Below, one piece after another: positions 45,496 to 54,648 of a DNA stretch of 64,000 nt (within the stretch, counting starts at the first letter, position 1; each line of letters opens with the position of its first letter). The position numbers were made by a program, and so were the translations under genes. Under the pieces are notes generated by a model. That model did not search any database. It was given only the letters and a program-made list of their open reading frames with translations, and had not been told where the DNA came from. Source of the stretch: Anaerolineaceae bacterium (GTDB lineage Bacteria; Chloroflexota; Anaerolineae; Anaerolineales; Anaerolineaceae). Where the stretch lies: positions 186,001-250,000 of the forward strand of contig JAJUGU010000003.1 of NCBI GenBank assembly GCA_029265815.1, written 5' to 3'.

Positions 45496-47409
45496 ATGCC
45501 AGATGACGAACAATGGAAAGTTGAGCGCACCAGTCGTGCTGCCGATCGTGCGAGTCATGCCAGGGCGATAAAAGCAGCCGGGGGAATGAGAAACGCAATT
45601 GACCGTGGGAGTTTACCGAAGTTCATTGACACAACTGTCTCCGAAGTGCTGGTTATGGGTCTTTTATCCCAATCTGTCAAGAAATTTTTTACAGTTTTTG
45701 GGCATGGTTCAACCGAAATTGCAGAAGTGCTGAGGATCTACCAGGAAAACGGGCTGTGCGAAGTATACGGCTTGCGGAATGAAATCGAAGCTTCTCATGC
45801 CGCTGCGGCTTTGAACTGGATCACAGGTGAAAAAGCGGCTGTTGTTACTTCCATTGGGCCAGGTGCTCTACAGGCTATGGCGGCTTCTCTGGTTGCAGCT
45901 TCAGATGGCCTTGGTGTTTGGTACCTGCTGGGTGATGAAACCAGTGAGGATGAAGGGTTTAACATGCAGCAAATTCCCCGTGGTGAACAGGAACTGTTCC
46001 TGAAACTATTTTCCAGCATGGGTAATGCTTATTCGCTGCATACGCCGCTGGCACTACCAACCGTCTTAAGCAGAGGATACCAAACGACTTCCGACCCTTA
46101 CCGCGCAGGTCCATTTTTCCTGCTGCTGCCGATGAATATTCAAAGCGCAGACCTTGTTCAATTCAATCTTGACGAAATTCCACAGGGTGAGATTTCTCGT
46201 ATGGGTGCGGCAAGAGATGATGGATTATATGAACAGGCTGCCAAAGAATTGCTTGAGGCTTCTAAAGTAGTGGTGAAAATAGGAGGTGGAGGAAGAAAGA
46301 TCGGGAAACTGCTGATGGATTTTCTCGATCTGGTGGATGGGGTTGCGGTGACCACTCCTATCGCGTCAGGTGCAGTTCCGGCATCCAACGAACGCTGCAT
46401 GTTCGTGGGTGGGTCTAAGGGGTCAATCTGCGGCAACTATGCAATGGAGAACGCCGACCTGCTGGTGGCGGTGGGTACACGTTTTGTCTGTCAATCGGAT
46501 TGCTCTCGAACCGGTTACCCCCGGGTGCAGCGGGTGATCAATTTTATTAACGATCCTGATCTGGCAATCCATTACAACAAAACGATCGCTTTTATCGGAG
46601 ATGCGGCTTTGTCACTGGAACGGTTGAATGAGATCCTGCGCAAGATGCCCAGGAAGAATGGCGGTAAACCTTCTGAATGGCTTAAATCTTGTCAAAGAAA
46701 GAGGCGGGAATGGTTGGCTCTGATTGAAGAACGGACAGCGGTTCCCATGATCTTTGACCCGGTGTGGGGTAAGCTAGTGTTCACGCAACCCGCGGTCATT
46801 CGGGCAGCGTTGGATTGGGCACAAAGAAAAAAGGTAAAAACAATCTTCGATGCGGGGGATGTACAGGCAAACGGGTTTCAACTGGTTCAGGATCAATCAA
46901 CAGATCAGACCTTCACGGAAACCGGAGCCTCCTATATGGGATTCGCCGTATCTGCTTTACTGGCAACGGGTATTGCCGATGAACCTTTCTATGCTATTGC
47001 TGTGACAGGAGATGGTTCATTCACAATGAACCCGCAAATTCTGATCGATGGTGTGGAACATAATGCCCGCGGATGCGTCCTCCTCTTAGATAACCGCAGG
47101 ATGGGGGCAATCAGCGGATTGCAGCTTGACCAGTACGGCCAGGAATTTGCGACGCATGATTCGGTTGAGGTGGATTACCTGGCGTGGGCGAAAGCGGTCA
47201 AGGGAATCAATGCACTGCCGGCCGGTGATTCTCTGGAAGATTTGCTCTCAGCTTTAGATCAAGCACTCGCATATCCGGGCCTGACATTGATCCATGTGCC
47301 GGTTTATTTTGGCAGTGATCCACACGGCAGCCTGGGTGTATACGGAAGATGGAATGTGGGGAACTGGTCGAAGGATGTCCAGGCCCTGCGTCATAAGATT
47401 GGATTATGA
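45496..47409 (+). CDS. Thiamine diphosphate-dependent enzyme (acetolactate synthase / IolD-like)
   Basis: 637 residues. The N-terminal pyrimidine-binding domain has RNEIEASHAAAALNWITG, with E96 as the cofactor-activating Glu; a central domain spans about 240-400; the C-terminal pyrophosphate-binding domain holds GDG (505-507) followed by the DNRRMGAIS segment that completes the metal-binding motif. A start of 45496 follows GGAGGG. Size is near that of IolD, the cyclohexanedione hydrolase of inositol degradation, but the sequence does not settle the reaction; carboligase or decarboxylase activity is equally possible. First gene of a six-gene operon with a sugar symporter and a split transketolase. 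Confidence 0.85.
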   Translation: MPDDEQWKVERTSRAADRASHARAIKAAGGMRNAIDRGSLPKFIDTTVSEVLVMGLLSQSVKKFFTVFGHGSTEIAEVLRIYQENGLCEVYGLRNEIEASHAAAALNWITGEKAAVVTSIGPGALQAMAASLVAASDGLGVWYLLGDETSEDEGFNMQQIPRGEQELFLKLFSSMGNAYSLHTPLALPTVLSRGYQTTSDPYRAGPFFLLLPMNIQSADLVQFNLDEIPQGEISRMGAARDDGLYEQAAKELLEASKVVVKIGGGGRKIGKLLMDFLDLVDGVAVTTPIASGAVPASNERCMFVGGSKGSICGNYAMENADLLVAVGTRFVCQSDCSRTGYPRVQRVINFINDPDLAIHYNKTIAFIGDAALSLERLNEILRKMPRKNGGKPSEWLKSCQRKRREWLALIEERTAVPMIFDPVWGKLVFTQPAVIRAALDWAQRKKVKTIFDAGDVQANGFQLVQDQSTDQTFTETGASYMGFAVSALLATGIADEPFYAIAVTGDGSFTMNPQILIDGVEHNARGCVLLLDNRRMGAISGLQLDQYGQEFATHDSVEVDYLAWAKAVKGINALPAGDSLEDLLSALDQALAYPGLTLIHVPVYFGSDPHGSLGVYGRWNVGNWSKDVQALRHKIGL

Positions 47410-47425
47410 AGTGGAGGAGGTGCAT

Positions 47426-48805
47426 ATGAGTGTAGGTCTTGCAAGCGAAAAATTATCCTTGAAAACAAAACTTTTCTACGGCATCGGTGATATTGGGAAT
47501 GCCATTGTCAATTCTGCTGTTCAATTTTTCTTGCTGATCTTCTATACAGATGCAGCTCTCCTTCCTCCTGCCCTGGTGAGCAGCGCGCTGCTGGTGGGCA
47601 AGATCTGGGACGCGATCAATGATCCATTGTTCGGATGGTTCTCAGACCGCGTCAGTTCAAAACGATTTGGCAAGCGGCGGGTATTCATGATCTTTGGAGC
47701 GGTACCGCTTGCCATCAGCATCATGTTATTGTGGTTCGTCCCCAGCGGGTTAGGACAGGTGGGGGTCTTCATCTGGATTATGATGACCTTTATCCTCTTT
47801 GACACGATCTGGACGGGAACCAACGTCCCATATTACTCGCTTTCTTCAGAACTCACTGAAGACTATGACGAGCGATCGAGTCTGACATCCTACCGCATGA
47901 TCCTGGCTGTTCCAGCCTATTTAGTGGGTGCGGCGTTGACTCCGTTCGTGGTTGGGCTTTTTGCTGTCAAATCAACCGGTTATGGCTTCATTGGCATTGC
48001 ATACGGCATTATTGCCGCAGCTGCCTTACTGATTTCCGCTTCAGGGTTAAAAGAAAAGCCGCAGATTGTTCAGAACAAGGCAGAAATTTCGCCATGGCTG
48101 GCGATCAAATACACCTTTAAAAACAAAATGTTTGTCCGGCTCATCGTCGCGTACCTGTTAATGAATGTCTCTTTTGCCCTGGTCAAGACGTTGATGGCGT
48201 ATTTTGTAACCTATCAACTCAACATGGAAGATCAGGTATCGATTGTCATGGGATTGCTCCTGATTGTGGTGGCAGCCACCATTTTTCTGTGGAAGAAAAT
48301 TTCGGAAAAATGGGAAAAGGGTCCTACTTATGCGCTGGGAATGGGGATCGGCGCACTTGCCATCGGCGCCTGTTTCTTCCTGCCAAATCACACCACCTTT
48401 TTGATTTACATCGTTGCCGTGATTGCAGGTTTTGGCTTCGCCTCCAACTGGGTCTTCCCATGGTCAATGATCCCGGATGTTGTGGAATATGACCGGCTTG
48501 AGACGGGCGAATACCGCAGCGGTATGTACTTTGGAGTATGGGGATTGGCGACCAAAATCTCAGAAGCTTTGGCCATTGCCGTTTCGGGTTGGATCCTTGC
48601 GCTCTATCACTACGTGCCGAATGTTGCACAGACCAGCCAGACGCTGTTTGGCATCCGTCTCTTCTTTGGCCCAATTCCGGCTTTGTTTATCCTGGTATCG
48701 CTCCCGTTGTTGATCTGGTACCCCATCAAACGGGCGACTCATGCCAGTGTTCGACAACAGTTGATCGAGAAGTTTGGAACTGACCAGGTCTCAGGGTCGA
48801 TGTAA
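47426..48805 (+). CDS. GPH-family sugar:cation symporter (MelB/XylP type)
   Basis: 459 residues, 12 predicted helices. LKTKLFYGIGDIGNAIVNSAVQFF and the helix-2 region DAINDPLFGWFSDRVSSKRFGKRR are characteristic of the glycoside-pentoside-hexuronide symporters, with the Asp cluster that binds cation and sugar. The ATG at 47426 is set by a strong GGAGGAGGT. It lies 16 nt after the ThDP enzyme and 12 nt before the dehydrogenase. It is the likely importer for the sugar or acid that the operon degrades. Confidence 0.93.
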   Translation: MSVGLASEKLSLKTKLFYGIGDIGNAIVNSAVQFFLLIFYTDAALLPPALVSSALLVGKIWDAINDPLFGWFSDRVSSKRFGKRRVFMIFGAVPLAISIMLLWFVPSGLGQVGVFIWIMMTFILFDTIWTGTNVPYYSLSSELTEDYDERSSLTSYRMILAVPAYLVGAALTPFVVGLFAVKSTGYGFIGIAYGIIAAAALLISASGLKEKPQIVQNKAEISPWLAIKYTFKNKMFVRLIVAYLLMNVSFALVKTLMAYFVTYQLNMEDQVSIVMGLLLIVVAATIFLWKKISEKWEKGPTYALGMGIGALAIGACFFLPNHTTFLIYIVAVIAGFGFASNWVFPWSMIPDVVEYDRLETGEYRSGMYFGVWGLATKISEALAIAVSGWILALYHYVPNVAQTSQTLFGIRLFFGPIPALFILVSLPLLIWYPIKRATHASVRQQLIEKFGTDQVSGSM

Positions 48806-48817
48806 ACAGGAGATGCG

Positions 48818-49894
48818 ATGAAAATATTGAAAGTGGCTTTTGTTGGCTGTGGCCGAATATCTGATCTGCACCAGATAGGATATCAAGACAGAGAAGATGC
48901 CCAAATTGTTGCCTTGTGTGATGTGAATGAGAAAAATGCCCGAGCCAAGGCAAAATTATGGGGTGTCTCACAGGTATACAGGGACTTTAACGAAATGTTG
49001 AAGAATCCCGAAATCGACCTGGTGGAACTGCTGGTGCCGCATTACCTGCACTGTGAGATGACCATTCAGGCGTTGAAAGCGGGTAAACACGTGTCGGTGC
49101 AGAAGCCAATGGCAATGAACCTGGAGGAAGCTGACCGCATGATCGCTGCTGCAAACGCAAGCGGTAAGGTTCTGCGCATCTACGAAAATTTTGTGTTCTA
49201 CCCGCCCAATGTTAAAGCGAAGGAACTGTTGAAAAATGGCGAGATCGGCGAACCTCAGATCTTACGCATGCATGTTAGCAATGGAAAGAGTAAGACACAA
49301 TGGAAAGTACCGCTTTCGGCCTGGGCATGGCGCATCAACGAGAAGACTGGCGGCGGAGGTCCTCTGGTATTCGACCATGGATATCATCTTTTCTCACTGG
49401 CGTACGATCTGATGGGGCCGGTGAAACGGGTCAACGCCTGGATCGATAAAAGTATGTACGCTCCCGGCATCTATATCGATGCCCCCGCCGTCATCATGTT
49501 CCAATTTCAGGGCAAGAATAAATATGGCACACTTGACTTCGCTTACACGCCGAACCTGGTGATGGATAGTATCTATTATTCCGATGACGACCGGGTGGAG
49601 ATCATTGGTGAACGTGGGGTGATCATCATCAATCGCTGCACAGCGAAAACTCTCGATTACCCGCCACTGGTGTTGTTCAAAGATGGCGTCACCCGTGAAG
49701 TACCGGTCGAAAGGTATGAATGGCACGACAGTTTCATCGATTGCACGGCACACCTGATCAACGTGCTCAACCACGGGGGCAATCCACGCCTTGATGGCCG
49801 GACGGCAAAAAATGTGCTTGAGTTTTCCATCGCCGCGCATGAATCGTCAAAACGAAATCATGAAGTGGTGATCGATCAAAAACCGGTGGTTTGA
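48818..49894 (+). CDS. Gfo/Idh/MocA-family oxidoreductase
   Basis: 358 residues. An N-terminal Rossmann fold (VAFVGCGRISDLHQIGY) binds NAD(P). The catalytic EKP motif is QKP here (95-97, VQKPMAMN), keeping the Lys. GPLVFDHGYHLFSLA holds the downstream Asp and His. Members oxidise a ring hydroxyl of sugars, inositols or sugar acids. AGGAG precedes the ATG. It sits between the symporter and the transketolase, so it would make the first keto compound of the route. Confidence 0.9.
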   Translation: MKILKVAFVGCGRISDLHQIGYQDREDAQIVALCDVNEKNARAKAKLWGVSQVYRDFNEMLKNPEIDLVELLVPHYLHCEMTIQALKAGKHVSVQKPMAMNLEEADRMIAAANASGKVLRIYENFVFYPPNVKAKELLKNGEIGEPQILRMHVSNGKSKTQWKVPLSAWAWRINEKTGGGGPLVFDHGYHLFSLAYDLMGPVKRVNAWIDKSMYAPGIYIDAPAVIMFQFQGKNKYGTLDFAYTPNLVMDSIYYSDDDRVEIIGERGVIIINRCTAKTLDYPPLVLFKDGVTREVPVERYEWHDSFIDCTAHLINVLNHGGNPRLDGRTAKNVLEFSIAAHESSKRNHEVVIDQKPVV

Positions 49895-49908
49895 AAAGAG
49901 GAAATATC

Positions 49909-50757
49909 ATGAGTTATTTGTGCGAATCGCGCATTTTAGAGCTTGAAGAGATCGCCAGACAGTTACGTATTGAAAGTATCAAAATGATCTACAAACGTGG
50001 TTCTGGTCACCCTGGTGGTGCACTTTCGGCAGCCGAGATCATCGCGGTGTTATTCTTTGACACACTGAACCTCGACCCAAAGAATCCGAAGTGGGAGGAC
50101 CGTGACCGTTTCTTCCTTAGCAAGGGGCATGCCTCTGCTGTTCTTTATGCGGCCATGTCAAAACGCGGTTTTTTCCCTGAAGAAGACCTGACCCATTGGG
50201 GTGAATTGGATTGCCATCTGCAAGGCCACCCAGATCGGGTGAAAACTCCTGGCATCGAAATGAGCGCTGGCCCGCTGGGGCACGGTCTGGCTGTTGGCGC
50301 AGGGAATGCCATGGCGGCACGAAAGACCGGTAAAAAATATCGCACTTATGTTTTGTTAGGCGATGGCGAAATCCAGGCCGGGATTGTGTGGGAGGGGGCT
50401 AACGTGGCAGCCAAGTATCATCTTAACAACCTCACCGCCATCCTCGATTACAACGATGTGCAATTGGACGGCGCCGTGCATGATATCATGCCCCTTGACC
50501 CACTGGCCGATAAATGGCGCGCTTTCAACTGGCATGTCATCGAGATCAACGGTCACAACATCCGTCAGATCCGTGAAGCGTTGGATACGGCAGGAGAAAT
50601 TCACAACCAGCCAACGATTATCATCGCTCATACCACTAAAGGGAAAGGTATTTCTTATATGGAAAACGACGCCAGATGGCATGGAGCAGTCCCTAAGCCA
50701 GACCAGTACGAACAGGCGTTGGTGGAATTGAAACGTGGAGGGAATTATGATGAGTGA
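49909..50757 (+). CDS. Transketolase N-terminal subunit
   Basis: 282 residues, the ThDP pyrophosphate-binding half of a split transketolase. GSGHPGGALS opens the catalytic domain, SKGHASAVLYAAM and GPLGHGLAVGAGNAMA follow, and GDGEIQAGIVWEGANVAAKYHLNN is the ThDP-metal motif. ATG follows GAGG; a TTG at 49891 is an alternative. Split transketolases occur in many anaerobes and Archaea. The stop overlaps the start of the C-terminal subunit by 11 nt. Confidence 0.94.
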   Translation: MSYLCESRILELEEIARQLRIESIKMIYKRGSGHPGGALSAAEIIAVLFFDTLNLDPKNPKWEDRDRFFLSKGHASAVLYAAMSKRGFFPEEDLTHWGELDCHLQGHPDRVKTPGIEMSAGPLGHGLAVGAGNAMAARKTGKKYRTYVLLGDGEIQAGIVWEGANVAAKYHLNNLTAILDYNDVQLDGAVHDIMPLDPLADKWRAFNWHVIEINGHNIRQIREALDTAGEIHNQPTIIIAHTTKGKGISYMENDARWHGAVPKPDQYEQALVELKRGGNYDE

Positions 50758-51688
50758 TATTCCACAACGCGAGGCATACGGTCACGCTCTGGCTGCTTAC
50801 GGAGAGGTCAATCCAAAGGTGGTAGTGCTTGACGCAGATACTTCGTCATCCACTCTGACCCATTTCTTTGGGAGTAAATTTCCTGATCGTTTCTACAATG
50901 TGGGTATTGCGGAACCCTGCATGGTTGACTTTGGTGTAGGGCTCTCGCTCGGGGGATTTGTTCCGTTCGTGAATGCTTTTGCAGCATTCCTTTCTTTGAG
51001 GGCTGTCGAACAGGTGCGAACCTGTGTGGCGTACGCTGAGACCAATGTTAAACTGGTAGGGCATTACGCTGGAGTTTCGGATTATAAGGACGGCCCAACG
51101 CATAATTGTGTGGTCGATCTGGCGGTGATGCGAAGCCTGCCGAATATGACGGTGATTGTTCCAGCTGATAATCATCAGATCGTACAGTGGATTCCGGTTA
51201 TTGCCGAGTATGAAGGGCCGGTGTATTTTCGAATGAGCCGTGATAAATCTTTGCTGGTGCATCCGGTGGATGTAAAACCGGTGATCGGCAAAGCTGTAAC
51301 TCTGCGCGAGGGCAGCGATGTTGCCCTGATTGCCAACGGCGCTATGCTGGGCCGTACGCTTCTGGCGGCTGACCGACTGGCTCAGATGGGGATCCAATCC
51401 AGAGTTGTTGAGGTGCACACCCTCAAACCGCTGGATGTTGATGCAATCTGTGAGGCTGCCGCATTAACTGGCGCCATCGTGACCGCCGAAGAACATACCA
51501 TCATTGGCGGGCTGGGAAGCGCAGTCGCTGAAGCGATCGCGGAGCATTATCCTGTGCCGTTGCAGCGTGTTGGCATCATGGATCGGTTCCCTGTGACTGC
51601 CAAGGATGCAGAGTTGCTGATGGATTATATGGGCTTGAGCGTAGATGATATCGTGAAAGCCGCAACGGAAGTCATCCAGCGAAAATAG
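50747..51688 (+). CDS. Transketolase C-terminal subunit
   Basis: 313 residues with the pyrimidine-binding and C-terminal domains. DADTSSSTLTHFFG and FYNVGIAEPCMVDFGVGLSLGG contain the ThDP-activating Glu, and SAVAEAIAEHYPV is the last domain. ATG 50747 or 50750 both suit the GGAGG upstream. It pairs with the N-terminal subunit to move two-carbon units from a ketose to an aldose. The acceptor and donor in this operon are unknown. Confidence 0.94.
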   Translation: MMSDIPQREAYGHALAAYGEVNPKVVVLDADTSSSTLTHFFGSKFPDRFYNVGIAEPCMVDFGVGLSLGGFVPFVNAFAAFLSLRAVEQVRTCVAYAETNVKLVGHYAGVSDYKDGPTHNCVVDLAVMRSLPNMTVIVPADNHQIVQWIPVIAEYEGPVYFRMSRDKSLLVHPVDVKPVIGKAVTLREGSDVALIANGAMLGRTLLAADRLAQMGIQSRVVEVHTLKPLDVDAICEAAALTGAIVTAEEHTIIGGLGSAVAEAIAEHYPVPLQRVGIMDRFPVTAKDAELLMDYMGLSVDDIVKAATEVIQRK

Positions 51689-51706
51689 AACGTGGAGGAT
51701 CAACTG

Positions 51707-52336
51707 ATGAAAATCGCAGTAATTAATGAAACCAGCGCTGCAGACCGCAACGCAGACATTCTGGCTGCATTGGATGGTTTAGGACATGAAATTTTAAATG
51801 TTGGAATGAAACGCACTGGAGAAAAGCCGGAACTGACCTACATTCATACCGGTTTTTTGGGTGCATTGTTATTGAACGCCGGCCGCGTGGATTTTGTGGT
51901 GGGAGGATGTGGAACAGGACAGGGATTTCTGAATTCGGTCATGCAATATCCTGGAGTGTTCTGCGGCCATCTGATGAGTCCGCTGGATGCCTGGTTGTTT
52001 AACCAGATTAACGCCGGAAACTGCATTTCGCTGGCGCTTAATCAGGGCTATGGATGGGCAGGTGAAATCAACCTGAAATTTCTCTTTGAAAAATTATTCA
52101 GCGTTGAGAAAGGTGGAGGGTTCCCGCCGCACCGGCGCGAATCGCAGCAGCAATCGCGGCTGCTGCTGACGGAGATCAATCGAGAAACTCACCGCAATTT
52201 CGCTGAAATTGTGACTGTATTACCTGATGATGTAGTGAAGCCTGCCCTTGAATATCCTGGTGTTCTAGGTGTGCTGGATTGCGAATCTATTGAGAATTGG
52301 GAATTGAAACACGCTATTATCAGACGTCTAAAATAA
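51707..52336 (+). CDS. RpiB/LacAB-family sugar-phosphate isomerase
   Basis: 209 residues. The fold is that of ribose-5-phosphate isomerase B, with the active-site loop GGCGTGQG (C68). It is about 60 residues longer than typical RpiB because of a C-terminal extension (SVEKGGGFPPHRRES onward). This longer form is seen in isomerases for four- or six-carbon sugars of specialised pathways. ATG 51707 follows GGAGG by 8 nt. It ends the operon. An aldose-ketose interconversion next to transketolase is implied. Confidence 0.88.
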   Translation: MKIAVINETSAADRNADILAALDGLGHEILNVGMKRTGEKPELTYIHTGFLGALLLNAGRVDFVVGGCGTGQGFLNSVMQYPGVFCGHLMSPLDAWLFNQINAGNCISLALNQGYGWAGEINLKFLFEKLFSVEKGGGFPPHRRESQQQSRLLLTEINRETHRNFAEIVTVLPDDVVKPALEYPGVLGVLDCESIENWELKHAIIRRLK

Positions 52337-52351
52337 TGTAAAGGATGCGGT

Positions 52352-52391
52352 GAAGTTAACCACCTCTCCCCACTTTTTCGGTGGTAATTTC
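52352..52391 (+). terminator. Hairpin between the convergent isomerase and glycerate kinase genes
   Basis: GAAGTTAACCACC pairs with GGTGGTAATTTC with one bulged A, around a 15-nt loop. It overlaps the glycerate kinase stop codon. T-runs are short, so the strength is uncertain. Confidence 0.6.
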
Positions 52392-53523
52392 AACAAATGC
52401 CGGTTTTAATGAGTCTGAACACATCTTCTGCCGTGTGCAACAGGTTCGGCCTGGCGTTGGTCAGCGCATCTTCGAGAGAGCTGGTTTCGCGGCAGGTGGA
52501 AAAGAAGGCTGTGATGCCCTCTTCGTACAGCACATCGTATCCTGCTTTGAGTGACCCCGAGAGTGCCACGACTGGCACGCCATAATATTTAGCGCGCCTG
52601 GCGATACCTGATAGCGCCTTACCCATGCTGCTTTGTTGATCGGTGCAGCCCTCACCGGTGATCACCAGATCACAATCGTGTAATTTTTGATCGAATTTGC
52701 CAGAGTCCAGCACGATATCCACTCCGCTTTTCAACTGTGCGTTGACATACGAAATGAATGGCACTGTGATACCTCCAGCAGCTCCGGTGCCTGGAATTTG
52801 CTGCAGGTCAATATTGCAGTCCTGCAGGATCACATCAGCCAGATTTCTTAATCCTTTATCCAGCACCTCGATGTCAGCCGGTGAAGCCCCTTTTTGCGGC
52901 CCATAGATACGGGCTGCTCCATTCGGACCGTACAACGGGTTATTCACGTCGCAGGCAATGGTGATGGTCGATTCATTCAGACCTTGAGCCATTTCAGACG
53001 GGTCGATCTTAGCCAGCGCGACAAGATCCTCTCCACAGGTTATAACCTGTCGGTTGGCATCTAGGTAGCGGATCCCAAGGGCGGCGGCAGCGCCTGCTCC
53101 ACCGTCGTTGGTGGCACTGCCTCCTACACCCAGAATGAATTTCCTGCAGCCACGCCCGAGTGCATCCAGAATCAATTGCCCTGTGCCGAAGGTAGTGGTC
53201 TTCATAGCGTTTCTCTCGTAATCCTTCAGCAGGGGCAGTCCTGAAGCAGCGGCCATCTCGATGACGGCTGTGTGATCATCGAGGATCCCGTAAGTGGCTT
53301 GAACGTCTCGCCACAAAGGATCTTTGACCATTACTGTGAATTTCTTTCCCCGCCCGGGGTACAGCATGGCATCAACAAACCCCTCCCCTCCATCAGCCAT
53401 GGGCATTTCGATCACTTTTAGATCGGGGAAGATGGACAGCGCGGCATCTTTCACGATCTTACAAATTTCGATCGAACTTAATGAACCTTTGAAGGAATCA
53501 GGAGCAATGATGATCTTTTTCAT
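52390..53523 (-). CDS. Glycerate kinase (GarK/GlxK type)
   Basis: 377 residues. The family motifs are KIIIAPDSFKGSLSS at the N terminus, MADGGEGFVDAM, IEMAAASGLPLL, LGVGGSATNDGGAGAAAALG and VITGEGCTDQQSSMGKA. It phosphorylates D-glycerate, usually to 2-phosphoglycerate, as the last step in degradation of sugar acids and glyoxylate. Length is normal. GAGGATGAT precedes the ATG. Though transcribed the other way, it may complete carbon flow from the neighbouring cluster. Confidence 0.94.
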   Translation of the reverse strand: MKKIIIAPDSFKGSLSSIEICKIVKDAALSIFPDLKVIEMPMADGGEGFVDAMLYPGRGKKFTVMVKDPLWRDVQATYGILDDHTAVIEMAAASGLPLLKDYERNAMKTTTFGTGQLILDALGRGCRKFILGVGGSATNDGGAGAAAALGIRYLDANRQVITCGEDLVALAKIDPSEMAQGLNESTITIACDVNNPLYGPNGAARIYGPQKGASPADIEVLDKGLRNLADVILQDCNIDLQQIPGTGAAGGITVPFISYVNAQLKSGVDIVLDSGKFDQKLHDCDLVITGEGCTDQQSSMGKALSGIARRAKYYGVPVVALSGSLKAGYDVLYEEGITAFFSTCRETSSLEDALTNARPNLLHTAEDVFRLIKTGIC

Positions 53524-53640
53524 ATCATCCTCGTCATTTCCTTTAATTCTAGCATGTGCGACTGTCTGGCTGTGAGAAATCTTACAGCTTTTTGGTTGTG
53601 AAATCAGATGATTTAGGGTTAAATGATCTTGGGTTGAGGA

Positions 53641-54561
53641 ATGATGAAATCTGATTTGATCTTTTGCTCGGTGGTTTTTCCTAAAAAAGCATCTGAGGTG
53701 AATGCCTTGATGCTGGTCGAAAGCATCCGCGCCTTTGGCGGTAAGTATTCACACCACCAAGTCTGGTTAGGCGTAGCCGGAAACAGTGAATATTTAGATG
53801 AAGGCATAAGAAAAAGATTGCTCGATCTCGATGTGCGATTCGTTCCTTTCAAAATCACGCAGAAGCCCGGTAAACTCTTTTTCTCAGATGAACTGATGGG
53901 TCTAGAAGTTCTTGAAACCGCCGCAGACAAACAATGTGAGTGTCTTGCCTGGATGGACACAAACACAATTTTACTTAATGAGCCAATAGACATGCTCTTA
54001 CCTGAAGGAAAGATGCTGGGTTACCGTCCTGTGCACCATTTATTAATTGGTTCTCGATTTGATGAACCGCCCGATGATTTTTGGAGGTTGATCTATGAGA
54101 ATTGCCAGGTAAAGCCTGATCGAATTTTCGCGATGCGGCCGGTGGTTCAGACGGTTCAAATGCGCGCATACTTCAACGCCGGGCTGCTGGTCGTTAGACC
54201 CGAAAGAGGGCTGCTGCGGCAATGGAGGCAAGATTTAACTCGTCTTATGGCGGTACCTGATTTTCAATCATTCTACAAGTCAGACAAGCGTTACTCAATT
54301 TTCATGCACCAGGCGGTGCTATCAGCAACGATTTTGAGAATGTTCGAACACCAGGAAATGATCGAGCTGCCTGCGGCTTACAATTACCCTATTCATCTGT
54401 ATGATCAGGATGAAACCTCCGGGCGCCCGGCGAGTGTTGATTCACTGGTGACGATCAGGCATGAAGGCTTGTATCAAGCCATCGATGGGCAGGCCGATCT
54501 CCCGTTCAGTATGGGTTTAAGGCAATGGCTGGTAAAAAGGCTGATTGAGATTCGTATATAA
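53641..54561 (+). CDS. GT-A-like glycosyltransferase-fold protein of unknown substrate
   Basis: 306 residues. Secondary features resemble GT8-type enzymes: an N-terminal nucleotide-binding region, WMDTNTILLNEP (in the position of the DxD strand), YFNAGLLVVRPERGLLRQWRQDL, and FMHQAVLSATI. The DxD is replaced by DTN, so metal-dependent transferase activity is uncertain. It has no signal peptide or transmembrane helix. GAGGA directly abuts the first ATG; the second ATG at 53644 is an equal candidate. It is divergent from the glycerate kinase gene and 87 nt before the mutarotase-like gene. Confidence 0.65.
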   Translation: MMKSDLIFCSVVFPKKASEVNALMLVESIRAFGGKYSHHQVWLGVAGNSEYLDEGIRKRLLDLDVRFVPFKITQKPGKLFFSDELMGLEVLETAADKQCECLAWMDTNTILLNEPIDMLLPEGKMLGYRPVHHLLIGSRFDEPPDDFWRLIYENCQVKPDRIFAMRPVVQTVQMRAYFNAGLLVVRPERGLLRQWRQDLTRLMAVPDFQSFYKSDKRYSIFMHQAVLSATILRMFEHQEMIELPAAYNYPIHLYDQDETSGRPASVDSLVTIRHEGLYQAIDGQADLPFSMGLRQWLVKRLIEIRI

Positions 54562-54648
54562 TCAAAAGGTTTCACCGAGCTTTTTGATTGAAGCAGGCTT
54601 AATTACTATATTTAAGTGATATGGATTCTTTGGAACTGAAAGGTAGAA

